This document shows positions 51,418-59,539 of a stretch of DNA of 64,000 nt, piece after piece. The stretch's first letter is position 1; every line of letters starts with the position of its first letter. Origin of the DNA: SVTX01 sp045612105. GTDB lineage: Bacteria > Bacillota > Clostridia > Oscillospirales > CAG-272. The translations under genes and the position numbers were made by a program. Location of the stretch: assembly GCA_045612105.1 (NCBI GenBank), contig JAZKYL010000048.1:37728-101727 (forward strand), in the 5' to 3' direction. The notes beneath the pieces are model-generated. The model saw nothing but the letters and a program-made list of their open reading frames with translations, did no database searches and had not been told where the DNA came from.

Positions 51418-51423
51418 CTCCTT

Positions 51424-51664
51424 CTCCGCCAAAAAATAAAACCACCCAATCGGGTGGTTTTATTTTTTGCCTGCGAAGTCGCGATTTGACGATCGCGCCG
51501 GAGGCGCGAGAGGGAGCGAGCCGACTGCTCGCGGTGCGAGGGGAAGGAAGGCGAGCGAGTGGCAGCAACTTGGTTTTTGCCGAGTGAGCTCCGTAGGGCG
51601 AGCGAAAGCAAAAGCCTTAGTTGCAACAGTGCAACGCCGCACTAGTGCGGCTAGACAATCTCTC
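51424..51664. repeat. Structured repeat unit, copy 1
   Basis: The unit starts CTCCGCCAAAAAA with a 17-bp perfect hairpin (51431-51447 with 51452-51468, loop AATC) flanked by A6 and T6. A GC-rich body follows (GCGCCGGAGGCGC at 51495-51507, GAGCGAGCCGA), and the unit ends CTAGACAATCTCTCC. Copy 2 begins 260 bp later. Frames on both strands are open by composition only. Either an RNA or a DNA-structure element; I know no family for it. Confidence 0.75.
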
Positions 51665-51683
51665 CGCAAAGCTTGCTTTGAAG

Positions 51684-51919
51684 CTCCGCCAAAAAATATA
51701 GCCACCCAATCGGGTGGCTATATTTTTTGCGAAGTCGAGATTTGACGATCGCGCCGGAGGCGCGAGAGGGAGCGAGCCGACCGTTCGCGGTGCGAGGGGA
51801 AGGAAGGCAAGCGAGTGGCAGCAACTTGGTTTTTGCCGAGCGAGCTACGTAGGGCGAGCAAAAGCCAAAGCCATAATTGCAACAGTGCAACGCCGCGTGA
51901 GCGCCTAGAGTATCTCTCC
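51684..51919. repeat. Structured repeat unit, copy 2
   Basis: Nearly the same as copy 1. The 17-bp hairpin (51691-51707 with 51712-51728) differs from copy 1 at two stem positions, and in each case the partner base has changed too, so pairing is kept. The GC-rich body (GATCGCGCCGGAGGCGCGAG) is identical over long runs, and the end reads CTAGAGTATCTCTCC. The preserved pairing indicates that the hairpin matters. Confidence 0.75.
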
Positions 51920-51926
51920 TTCTCCG

Positions 51927-52135
51927 GCTCGCAGTGCGGTATTTTTCGTAAAGCAAACAGCTTTATGACCTCTTTCGGTTGTGTCTGAATGGCTATATCA
52001 CAGTAATCAAGCAACGATAATCACTTCACAAGCTCAAAGTCAAAAGTTGAAACAAAGAAACCCAAAACGCAAATTACACGACTTTTCAAAGGATGGCGGT
52101 TGAAAAAACAGTTTCTAATAGCGCTCTTATTTTTG
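51927..52135. other. Intergenic stretch between repeats and the XRE-like gene
   Basis: No supported frame or clear hairpin; AT content rises toward the promoter at 52136. Confidence 0.5.
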
Positions 52136-52164
52136 TTGACAACAGTACCAATATATGCTACAAT
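52136..52164 (+). promoter_or_regulatory. Promoter of the XRE-like gene
   Basis: TTGACA (52136-52141), 17-bp spacer, TACAAT (52159-52164). Confidence 0.8.
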
Positions 52165-52196
52165 CTACTCATAACACACGTCAAGGAGATCTTCTT

Positions 52197-53261
52197 ATGA
52201 TCATAAACGAATACATTCGAAAGAAATGGGGCGACAGACCTCAAATAGAGCTTGCGAGAGAACTCGCCAAAAGACGAGGATTTGGAGAAAAACCCAGCGC
52301 ATACAAAAGCCTTGTAAACAAGTGGTTTAACGACCAATCAGAGCCAAGCAAGGAATACTTGCTTGTTTTATCTGAAATATTAGGCGTTACCGTAGAATCC
52401 ATTTTAAGAGGAGAAGACACATTTAACAATTACGATATCAGACCTACCGCATACGCTGCAGCAATAAGCGGTGACGAAAAAATAATTGAACTGTTATTCG
52501 GTAACGCTATAACTGATATCGGTCTTGATGAGAAAGACGAGTATGCGAAATCTTTTGTTGACTACGTAATTGAATTTAACAACTATCGTGCTTTCCAAAT
52601 TGCAATCAACAAAGGATATAATTATCCCACAAAATGGGAGTGTCTTGAACTCAAGCCAAATCAGCGGAAGGTAGACCTCGATCTTACAAAAATGATCGTA
52701 GAAGCTGATGATCTGCCAATGTTTAAAAAGGCATTTGGCATGCTATATCGCAATACAGAAAGTTCGCATGCCGTATATCTCAATAATCAATTCCCGGAAG
52801 AAATCACCTCATCACTTTTGAAGAGTCATGAAATTTTAAAGTGGATTGCAAGCTTTCAACCCTTTACAGACGAGGAATGGGTTAAATTCAACCGCAACAT
52901 CACAAGCAAGGAGTCATTGTTGTTAGATACGAATGATAACTATGCTCTAGAAATTCCATCTATGGCATACGGATATTCTTATATACTTACTCGCGCGATC
53001 GCAGAAAAGTCCGATTCATTGGAATTATTGTTGGACTATGCGTTGAATTATATGGAACAATTAAATAGCTTTTTAGGTAATTGGACCTCTAATTTTGGGA
53101 TCATTCAATACGACGAGTTTGCATATGCGCTTTGCTTCAAAAACGAAAAATGGACAACTTGGGCATTTATTCCTTTTGTTGGAAACATAACGGACATTTC
53201 AAACGATAGATTGCGCCAAAAAGCAGAAAAAATCAATAGACAATTTCCAATTTTAAAATAA
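52197..53261 (+). CDS. XRE-like N-terminal domain fused to an unknown helical domain
   Basis: 354 residues from ATG 52197 (AAGGAG 8 nt upstream; a longer frame is less likely). Residues ~10-70 form a lambda-repressor-like HTH (QIELARELAKRRGF; YKSLVNKWFNDQSEPSKEYL; LLVLSEILGV). The remaining ~280 residues are helical with ankyrin-like phrasing (YAAAISGDEKIIELLFGNAI) and no recognised catalytic motif. Single gene with its own promoter, lying next to the tandem structured repeats and AT richer than its neighbours: probably acquired. Possible roles include a regulator or a defence/toxin-type protein; unproven. Confidence 0.7.
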   Translation: MIINEYIRKKWGDRPQIELARELAKRRGFGEKPSAYKSLVNKWFNDQSEPSKEYLLVLSEILGVTVESILRGEDTFNNYDIRPTAYAAAISGDEKIIELLFGNAITDIGLDEKDEYAKSFVDYVIEFNNYRAFQIAINKGYNYPTKWECLELKPNQRKVDLDLTKMIVEADDLPMFKKAFGMLYRNTESSHAVYLNNQFPEEITSSLLKSHEILKWIASFQPFTDEEWVKFNRNITSKESLLLDTNDNYALEIPSMAYGYSYILTRAIAEKSDSLELLLDYALNYMEQLNSFLGNWTSNFGIIQYDEFAYALCFKNEKWTTWAFIPFVGNITDISNDRLRQKAEKINRQFPILK

Positions 53262-53478
53262 TTGAGAATACGAGCATAAGTATTTCCTAGTGTACTTACA
53301 AATACTACCGTCCCCCCTATAGGTATCGGTGTTGCTGCTCTATTCTATATATCGGAGCCTTACCAACTCCGCCGGGTGAGATTTTCTCGCCATTGAGCCC
53401 CCCGTTGCTGCAAACTGGGGGCTCATAAATCTTGTAAACAATCAAAGAGTTTTTTGCGTTTTTTTGGGGGCATATCTA
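53262..53478. other. Intergenic stretch with a GC-rich hairpin
   Basis: TGAGCCCCC (53394-53402) pairs perfectly with GGGGGCTCA (53417-53425) but no T-run follows; a smaller GGGTGAG/CTCGCC hairpin lies just upstream. No gene seen; possibly the 3' end of the XRE transcript. Confidence 0.5.
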
Positions 53479-53507
53479 TTGACATCCGTTTTACGGTTTG
53501 ATATAAT
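53479..53507 (+). promoter_or_regulatory. Promoter of the CE15-like gene
   Basis: TTGACA (53479-53484), 17-bp spacer, TATAAT (53502-53507). The spacer contains CCGT-TTT-ACGG, a possible repressor site. Confidence 0.88.
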
Positions 53508-53594
53508 TTTATTTGAAGACAATTCTTGCTTTTGTAAGAGCAAACGTTTACAGCGCAAGGTCTTATTCAAACACCAAAGAAAGAGGACACACAA

Positions 53595-54707
53595 ATGAGC
53601 GTTAGAATTTTAGGCAAGCTTCCCGATCCGTTTCTTAAGGAAGACGGAACACGCATGACTCGTGAAGAGTGGTACGCACAGAGAGATCAGCTTTTTGAAA
53701 GAATTTGCGAGATCGAATTCGGTGGTATGCCTCCACGCCCCGAGGTAGTTAAGGTAGTAAGACTGACTGCACCGAGGGCTGACGGAGGAACTAACGTATA
53801 TAAAATTTGGGCAGGCACGAAGGAGCGTCAGCTTTCCTTTGTGCTGGACATTACCGCACCCGTCTCCCCTATTGACGGCAGTGTGAAATATCCCGTGCTT
53901 CTCACGGGCGACGGCTGTTACACAAACTGCGAAAGCGACACTATCGCGAAGGCTAACGCTATGAAATTTGCGGTGGCGCGCTTCAACCGTCTCGAGCTTG
54001 CAAACGACGATAAGCTTGCGGGACGCGTGGGTGGTCTTTACGATATTTATCCCGAGCACAAGGGATTCACTGCTATCTCTGCATGGGCATGGGGATATAT
54101 GACCGTTATGGACGCTTTTTCCGAGATCCCTCACGTTGACATAGAAAACGTGGGTATTACCGGTCACTCGCGCGGCGGCAAGACCGTACTTCTTGCGGCG
54201 GCGGCTGACACGAGAATCAAGTTCGTTTGCCCCAACAACAGCGGCTGCCACGGCGCCAACAGTTACCGACTGAAGGACATCGGCGACGACGTTCCCCGCA
54301 AGACCGAGGAGCTTTCGGACATGTTCAAAAACCTCTACCATTGGATGGGCGAGGGCTTGCGTGAATATATAGACCGCGAGGACGAGCTTCCCTACGATAT
54401 GCACTATTTCGGCGCGCTGATTGCTCCGAGATATTACATTCAGTGCGAGGGTATGCAGGATTATTGGATCAATCCCAAGGGCGCGTGGATGAATTTCTGC
54501 GGAGTCAAGGAGGCTTACCGCTATCTTGGATGCGAGGATAATGCCGCCGCCTGGTTCCGCCCGGGAATTCACCGTCATAAGCTGCCTGATTTCACCGAAT
54601 TTCTTGAATTTATGCGTGCGAAGATGCAGGGCAAGCCCACGGCTGAGCATCTGAAGATAAATCCCTATCCCGAGCTTCAGATCGACACCGATTGGACGAA
54701 GGATTGA
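53595..54707 (+). CDS. CE15-like alpha/beta hydrolase (glucuronoyl esterase-type)
   Basis: 370 residues without a signal peptide. The order of motifs fits family CE15/acetyl-xylan-esterase-like hydrolases: WAWGYMTVMDAF, the nucleophile elbow GITGHSRGGKTVLLAAA with the catalytic Ser in GHSRGGK, SGCHGANSYR, and a C-terminal GIHRHKLPDFTEFLEF with the likely catalytic His. CE15 enzymes cleave esters of glucuronic acid. A cytosolic location suggests action on imported methyl-glucuronate or oligosaccharides. UxuA encoded nearby would use the glucuronate released. Confidence 0.8.
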   Translation: MSVRILGKLPDPFLKEDGTRMTREEWYAQRDQLFERICEIEFGGMPPRPEVVKVVRLTAPRADGGTNVYKIWAGTKERQLSFVLDITAPVSPIDGSVKYPVLLTGDGCYTNCESDTIAKANAMKFAVARFNRLELANDDKLAGRVGGLYDIYPEHKGFTAISAWAWGYMTVMDAFSEIPHVDIENVGITGHSRGGKTVLLAAAADTRIKFVCPNNSGCHGANSYRLKDIGDDVPRKTEELSDMFKNLYHWMGEGLREYIDREDELPYDMHYFGALIAPRYYIQCEGMQDYWINPKGAWMNFCGVKEAYRYLGCEDNAAAWFRPGIHRHKLPDFTEFLEFMRAKMQGKPTAEHLKINPYPELQIDTDWTKD

Positions 54708-54733
54708 GCGTTTCAGGAGCTTTAACATATAAT

Positions 54734-55459
54734 ATGAAAAAAATCAAAAGATCATCGGAGCTTTTATGGCTCTTTGGAATAGTTTTTGTGGCTCTTGGAG
54801 TTGCTATTTGCAGCAAGGCTGATCTTGGCGTATCTATGATCGCCGCACCCGCATTCATCGTGTCCGAGGCTTTATTGCCCATTTGGTCGGGCTTCAGCGT
54901 AGGTGTTGTTGAGTACATTCTTCAGGGAGTTTTGCTCATAATAATGTGCCTTATTGTACGCAGATTCAACTGGAGATATCTGCTTGCCTTTGCGGTGGCG
55001 GTCATTTACGGTTACACTCTAAATTTCTTCATTTGGTTGCTTGGCGGTGTGACATTTGATGCAATCTGGCTTCGTTGGGTAATGCTTATCGTTGGTGATA
55101 TCATCACGGCATTTGGCGTGGCTTGCTTCTTCCGCACCTATATGCCGCTTCAGGTCTACGAGCTTTTCGTTGCCGAGGTTGCGTCACGTTTCAAGCTGAA
55201 ATTGACCAAAATGAAGCTGGCATTTGACCTATCCTTGCTTGTGATTTCGATCGTTCTCGCCTTGACTCTGTTTGGTGATGTTACCACCTTTGATTGGACA
55301 ACGATCGGCTACGCTTCCTTCCACAGTATCGGTCTTGGAACGCTGGTCACTACGGCGATCAATTCCCCGATCATCGGATTTATGGGTAAGGTTATTGACA
55401 AAATATTTGAGCCGACGCCAATGTTTCCTAAAATGGAAAAGGCACTGAAAAGAGACTGA
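54734..55459 (+). CDS. YczE/YitT-like integral membrane protein (DUF6198 type)
   Basis: 241 residues from ATG 54734; AGGAG lies 14 nt upstream, a long spacing. About six hydrophobic helices: LLWLFGIVFVALGVAICSKA then DLGVSMIAAPAFIVSEAL is the hallmark start of the YczE/YitT group, and NSPIIGFMGKVIDKIFEPTP ends it. Function in this family is poorly known; transport is supposed. It follows the esterase gene by 26 nt and is probably co-transcribed with it. Confidence 0.78.
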   Translation: MKKIKRSSELLWLFGIVFVALGVAICSKADLGVSMIAAPAFIVSEALLPIWSGFSVGVVEYILQGVLLIIMCLIVRRFNWRYLLAFAVAVIYGYTLNFFIWLLGGVTFDAIWLRWVMLIVGDIITAFGVACFFRTYMPLQVYELFVAEVASRFKLKLTKMKLAFDLSLLVISIVLALTLFGDVTTFDWTTIGYASFHSIGLGTLVTTAINSPIIGFMGKVIDKIFEPTPMFPKMEKALKRD

Positions 55460-55466
55460 ATTTAGC

Positions 55467-55496
55467 AAAAATCACGACCTTTCGGTCGTGATTTTT
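55467..55496. terminator. Bidirectional terminator between YczE-like and uxuA
   Basis: AAAAATCACGACC (55467-55479) pairs perfectly with 55484-55496 around TTTC; both flanks give T-tracts. Confidence 0.92.
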
Positions 55497-55511
55497 CGTT
55501 GTATAAAATTA

Positions 55512-56600
55512 TTACTTATTATCAAGTCTATCCAGCATATCCCAGACACCCAGCATATACATAATGCCAAGCGCTCTGTCATAAAGACCGTAACCGGGAC
55601 GGACGTTTCCGGGGCCCTCATTCCAGAGGTGTCTGCCGTGGTCGGGACGGATATAGCCCTCAAAGCCGCAATCGTGGTATGCCTTGAGGATCTCAAGAAT
55701 ACCGGTGTCACCGTCGCAATCTCTATGGCTTGCCTCGGAGAAGTCTCCGTTCTCGAAGTGCTTTACGTTTCTGATGTGAGCGAACGCGATTCTGTCGCAA
55801 TGCTTTCTAACGATATCAGCCACGTTGTTTTCGGGGTTAGCTCCAAGGCTTCCCGAGCAGAGCGTGAGGCAGTTATAGGGATCGTCAACCATCTTTAAGA
55901 AACGGTCGATGCTCGCTTCATCAACAAGGAGACGGGGCAGACCGAAGATATCCCAAGGCGGATCGTCCATGTGAATTGCCATCTTGATATCGCACTCACG
56001 GCAGGTGGGCATAATTGCCTCAAGGAAATACTTGAGATTTGCCCAGAGCTTTTCGTGGTCAACGCCCTCGTATGCCTTGAACAGCTCATCAAGCTTTGCC
56101 ATTCTCTCGGGCTCCCAGCCGGGGAAGGACATATTATACTTCTCGGTGAAGTCAAGGATATACTTCGCCATAGCGTTATAGTCATCCTGGATCATATTCT
56201 TCTCGTAGAAAAGCGCGGTGGAGCCATCGCCTACGGGATGGAAGAGGTTACTTCTCGTCCAGTCGAATATAGGCATAAAGTTGTAGCAGATGACCTTAAC
56301 TCCGAATTTGGAAAGATTTCTGATACACTGCTTGTAGTTTTCGATGTACTTATCTCTTGTGGGCAGACCGATCTTGATATCGTCGTGTACGTTGACCGAC
56401 TCAACAACGTCCATATTGAAGCCGTACTCGTCAAGCTGTCTCTTGACCTCGGCGATCTCCGCTTCTTCCCAGATCTCGCCCGGCATCTTATGGTGGAGCG
56501 CCCAGACTATACCCGTAACTCCGGGTATCTGCTTGATATCGGAAAGGCTGATCTTATCGTTTCCCTCGCCGTACCAGCGGAACGTCATTTGCATTGGCAT
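55512..56600 (-). CDS. uxuA: Mannonate dehydratase
   Basis: 362 residues, usual length; GGAGG lies 6 nt before ATG 56600. Motifs of UxuA: MQMTFRWYGEGNDKISLSDI, GVTGIVWALHHKMPGEIW, VKVICYNFMPIFDWTRS, KMAIHMDDPPWDIFGLPR, LTLCSGSLGANPENNV, RIAFAHIRNVK and IRPDHGRHLW, which carry the metal-binding His/Asp/Cys residues. It dehydrates D-mannonate to 2-keto-3-deoxygluconate in the glucuronate branch. It stands alone; the mannonate-forming reductase is not in the window. Confidence 0.96.
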   Translation of the reverse strand: MPMQMTFRWYGEGNDKISLSDIKQIPGVTGIVWALHHKMPGEIWEEAEIAEVKRQLDEYGFNMDVVESVNVHDDIKIGLPTRDKYIENYKQCIRNLSKFGVKVICYNFMPIFDWTRSNLFHPVGDGSTALFYEKNMIQDDYNAMAKYILDFTEKYNMSFPGWEPERMAKLDELFKAYEGVDHEKLWANLKYFLEAIMPTCRECDIKMAIHMDDPPWDIFGLPRLLVDEASIDRFLKMVDDPYNCLTLCSGSLGANPENNVADIVRKHCDRIAFAHIRNVKHFENGDFSEASHRDCDGDTGILEILKAYHDCGFEGYIRPDHGRHLWNEGPGNVRPGYGLYDRALGIMYMLGVWDMLDRLDNK

Positions 56601-56707
56601 ATTTTACCTCCGAAAATTTTATTTTCAATTAATTATAACATACTTGCGCTGCAAATTCAACGGTATTTTTCAAAAAATAGTAATTTGGAAAATTTTTTTT
56701 GTGAAGC

Positions 56708-57129
56708 TTCAAATTTTGATTTGTCGGGGACGCGGGGGAGACGCGTTCGAGAAACTTTTTGAAAAAAGTTTCTCGAGCTCTTCAAAAACTTCCCCAAAAA
56801 ATGGTTGGAAGTGTAGCCATTTCATCTTGTGAAACCGTGAGAATTTTGATCAAAGCTCCACTGCTATCGTGTTGCGAGTTGTATTGAAGCATTTTCATAC
56901 TATAACTTAGTTGAATTTTGCTTTAAGATAAACGCTTTGGCTGGATTTAACACCCTTAGGGGGGAAAACGATCGTGAGGGATTTTTTTAGCTCCGCAGGA
57001 GCGAAAAATCCTGCGTCACTACTAGAAGCACCCAAAAATTCGGGAAAGCTCTTTGCGGAGCTTTCTCTCGAGAAAGCGACCCGCATCCCCGCCGGAGGCA
57101 CCGCATCCCCACGCTAAATTGCAATTTAT
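56708..57129 (+). repeat. Dispersed noncoding repeat, copy A
   Basis: Shares TTCAAATTTTGATTTGTCGG (from 56708), a ~65-bp core (56812-56876, TGTAGCCATTTCATCTTGT onward) and the terminal palindrome TAAATTGCAATTTA (57115-57128) with the copy at 63619-63986, in the same order and orientation. Between the conserved blocks lie copy-specific hairpins, including a perfect arm pair at 56750-56775 and one at 56979-57011. No protein is encoded. The end overlaps the dinB stop codon. Confidence 0.7.
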
Positions 57130-58358
57130 TCTCCACAAACCAGCGAAACCACATTTGAGAGCTTATTTCCGCCAAGGATTTCGTCTGTAAACATAATACC
57201 GCGGCGCAAGGCGGGAGAACCAAACCTTTTTCTGAGTCCGTCTACTACTCCCTCGAGGGTCTCTTCCCTTTGTATCGCCATAACGTCGGGAGAAAAAGAG
57301 AGCTGCTCCGACTCGACCCAAAGAAGGTCGGAGGCGCGTATGCCGATAGAGCGTATGGGGTCTTCCGTCAATCTATGCTTTTTTATCAACGTTTTTGCCG
57401 ACATAAACAGCGATCTGGCAGTTCTGTTTGGATAATCGGGCTTCATTTGTCGCTCAACGGTATGAAGGTCGCTATATCTCACCGAGATCTGCACGGTTTG
57501 ACAGACCACACCCTCGCGTCGCATTCGCATAGAGACGTTTTCGCAAAGCTGATAAAGAATGATATCCACGTCGTTTTCGGTCACCAGATCACGGGGCGGT
57601 GTGGTGCTGTTCCCTATTGACTTTGGCGGAGGGGAGTATCCGTGTAGTGAAACCGGTGAGGTATCTCTGCCGTTGGCATTTTCGTAGAGAGTAAGTCCGT
57701 TTTTGCCGAAAAGACATTTTAGCAGATAGGGATCTGTTCTTGCAACGTCGCCTATGGTACGGAGACCGTAAAGCTTGAGCTTTTTGTCTGTTTTATTGCC
57801 GACGAAGATCATATCCGTCGCCGGCAGATCCCATATTTTCTCACGGAAATCCGAGGACGAAATAACGGTTGTGGCATCGGGCTTTTTCATATCCGAGCCA
57901 AGCTTTGCGAAAATTTTATTGAATGAAACACCCACCGAAACGGTAAGACCCAGCTCCTTTTTCATACGTCGACGAATGGTGTCGGCGATAGTTTTGCCGT
58001 CACCGAACAGATTAAGGCTTCCGCTGACGTCAAGCCAACACTCGTCAAGCCCGAATGGCTCTATCATATCGGTGTAATCGTAATATATCTCTCTTGCGGC
58101 TTGGGAATACTGCTCGTAAAGCTCAAAGTGGGGCGGCAAAAAGACTATATCGGGACATTTTTGCTTCGCCTGCCATAGGGCTTCGGCTGTCTGCACTCCA
58201 CACGCTTTAGCCTCATAATTTTTCGCCAAAACTATGCCGTGTCTTGCTTCGACGTCCCCCGCAACCGCCACGGGCTTCCCTTTGAGCTCAGGGTGGCTCA
58301 AAAGCTCCACCGACGCGTAAAAATTGTTCAGATCCGAATGCAGGATCGTTCTTTCCAC
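57126..58358 (-). CDS. dinB: DNA polymerase IV (Y-family)
   Basis: 410 residues from GTG 58358, chosen because GAGAGG lies 8 nt upstream; another GTG at 58367 falls inside that ribosome site. The catalytic core has ILHSDLNNFYASVEL (first Asp), EPFGLDECWLDVSGS (Asp-Glu pair), SVGVSFNKIFAKLGSDMKKP, an HhH region LKLYGLRTIGDVAR, and a little-finger domain. It copies damaged DNA. A promoter (TTGACA-N17-TATAAT) overlaps a LexA box, so it is SOS regulated. Confidence 0.94.
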   Translation of the reverse strand: MERTILHSDLNNFYASVELLSHPELKGKPVAVAGDVEARHGIVLAKNYEAKACGVQTAEALWQAKQKCPDIVFLPPHFELYEQYSQAAREIYYDYTDMIEPFGLDECWLDVSGSLNLFGDGKTIADTIRRRMKKELGLTVSVGVSFNKIFAKLGSDMKKPDATTVISSSDFREKIWDLPATDMIFVGNKTDKKLKLYGLRTIGDVARTDPYLLKCLFGKNGLTLYENANGRDTSPVSLHGYSPPPKSIGNSTTPPRDLVTENDVDIILYQLCENVSMRMRREGVVCQTVQISVRYSDLHTVERQMKPDYPNRTARSLFMSAKTLIKKHRLTEDPIRSIGIRASDLLWVESEQLSFSPDVMAIQREETLEGVVDGLRKRFGSPALRRGIMFTDEILGGNKLSNVVSLVCGE

Positions 58359-58383
58359 TATTAACACCTCTCAAATCAATTCA

Positions 58384-58395
58384 GAACAAAAGTTC
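58384..58395. promoter_or_regulatory. LexA (SOS) box at the dinB promoter
   Basis: GAACAAAAGTTC, the Bacillota GAAC-N4-GTTC box, lies just downstream of the dinB -10. Confidence 0.88.
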
Positions 58396-58402
58396 TATAT
58401 TG

Positions 58403-58431
58403 ATTATACACCTAAAAGGCAGCCTTGTCAA
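58403..58431 (-). promoter_or_regulatory. dinB promoter
   Basis: On the minus strand TTGACA (58431-58426), 17-bp spacer, TATAAT (58408-58403). Confidence 0.9.
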
Positions 58432-58451
58432 TAGGTAAATACAAGAAAATC

Positions 58452-58463
58452 GAACAAAAGTTC
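58452..58463. promoter_or_regulatory. Second LexA box, at the divergent promoter
   Basis: CGAACAAAAGTTCC with GAAC-N4-GTTC at 58452-58463, directly abutting the -35 of the plus-strand promoter. Confidence 0.88.
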
Positions 58464-58464
58464 C

Positions 58465-58493
58465 TTGACAAAATTCGCACAGGATGCTATAAT
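58465..58493 (+). promoter_or_regulatory. Promoter divergent from dinB
   Basis: TTGACA (58465-58470), 17-bp spacer, TATAAT (58488-58493). It drives the MFS relic and perhaps the PAP2 gene after it. Confidence 0.9.
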
Positions 58494-58531
58494 TCTATCA
58501 GTTATAATATCGTTACGAAAGAAGCAAAACA

Positions 58532-58770
58532 ATGAAAAAAATGATAACAGGCAGAAAACTGGCTTGGCTCTTTGCCTACGTTTATTTCACAAGCTACGTT
58601 ACGAGAATAAATTTTTCAGCGGTAATACAAGAAGTAATAATCGACACAGGGTTTGAAAAATCGGCTCTTTCGGTAATTCTGCCGTCCGGTTCACCATTGC
58701 GGTTGCGGGAACGATCTGTTGTCTTGTCGCCATACCAAAATGGAAGAATTTTTTAAAAAATAATTTTTGA
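58532..58770 (+). pseudogene. MFS transporter reduced to its two ends
   Basis: Starts MKKMITGRKLAWLFAYVY and continues to SALSVILP, the first transmembrane segment of an MFS permease (VTRINFSAVIQ). From about 58685 another frame reads FTIAVAGTICCLVAIPKWKN to TGA 58770, which looks like a last MFS helix. About 350 residues between are missing, and the join is out of frame. It is a deletion pseudogene behind an intact SOS-type promoter. Confidence 0.7.
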
Positions 58771-58784
58771 AAGGAAATTTAATT

Positions 58785-59474
58785 ATGTCGCCTTTTGCAC
58801 AATGGCTCAACACCGCTTTTGCAGACTTTGACCACGCGATCCTTGAGTTTTATCACAAGTTAGCTACCGTTGCAGACCCTGTTTGCAGTCCGCTCTCGGA
58901 AATATTTGCTTTTATCGGAGATGGGGCTCTTGCCTGCTTCGTTCTCGCCGCGATCCTTATTTTTTTTGCAAAAACGAGAAAAAGCGGAATTTGTATTGCG
59001 ATTTCGGTAGGTCTTGCCGCTCTCGTTACCAACGTAACGGTCAAACCTTTGGTTGCGCGTCCACGTCCATACGCTTCGGGTGTTGCCGATTTCGTTGAAT
59101 GGTGGGAATACGTTGGAGGACATACTCACAGCGAATTCTCCTTCCCCTCGGGACACACCACCTCTGCTATGGCAGGTGCTTTGGCACTCTGTCTCTGCCT
59201 ATGTCTCTTCAATAGCAAGGATAACAACAAAAAATACCGCTGGGTACTTATCCCATCGGCACTTTACGTTATTCTTATGGGTGCTTCGAGAAATTACATA
59301 ATGGTTCACTACCCCTCCGACATTTTGGGCGGTGTTATTGCCGGTGCGATCGGCGCGATTCTCGGATTTTTGCTCATTCACTTCCTTTACAAGGGATTTG
59401 AAGGAAACAGAGACAACAAGGTCTGCGCATTTATTCTTGACGCTGACGTAAAAAATCTTTTTAAAAAGCGATAA
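58785..59474 (+). CDS. PAP2-family phosphatase
   Basis: 229 residues from ATG 58785 (AAAGGA upstream). Integral membrane phosphatase with the three PAP2 motifs: KPLVARPRP (K87, R94, P95), FPSGHTTS (121-128), and SRNYIMVHYPSDI. Multiple hydrophobic helices surround them. It would dephosphorylate undecaprenyl pyrophosphate or another lipid phosphate at the outer membrane leaflet. It lies 14 nt after the MFS relic and may be read from the SOS-linked promoter. Confidence 0.93.
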   Translation: MSPFAQWLNTAFADFDHAILEFYHKLATVADPVCSPLSEIFAFIGDGALACFVLAAILIFFAKTRKSGICIAISVGLAALVTNVTVKPLVARPRPYASGVADFVEWWEYVGGHTHSEFSFPSGHTTSAMAGALALCLCLCLFNSKDNNKKYRWVLIPSALYVILMGASRNYIMVHYPSDILGGVIAGAIGAILGFLLIHFLYKGFEGNRDNKVCAFILDADVKNLFKKR

Positions 59475-59486
59475 ATCCAATATTAC

Positions 59487-59528
59487 AAAAAATACCGACT
59501 CGGTTCAACGATCGAGTCGGTATTTTTT
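59487..59528. terminator. Bidirectional terminator after the PAP2 gene
   Basis: AAAAAATACCGACTCG (59487-59502) pairs perfectly with 59513-59528; serves the convergent small gene too. Confidence 0.93.
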
Positions 59529-59539
59529 AAGTAATGAGA

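Noticed and set aside
10781..51431. 14-nt tRNA-Ser end match at 51418 as the right end of the 10.9-kb element
   Set aside because: The interval would include the whole uronate locus, and large serine integrases do not usually use tRNA 3' ends. Kept only as a separate low-weight observation.
51372..52014. Several 60-100 codon frames on both strands in the tandem repeats
   Set aside because: They are open because the repeat is GC rich and stop-poor, they shift frame between copies, and they lack start signals. The hairpin covariation argues for a structural, not coding, role.
54692..54733. Upstream TTG start for the YczE-like membrane protein
   Set aside because: The added 14 residues are not family-like and would overlap the esterase gene; ATG 54734 begins exactly at the usual basic N-terminus.
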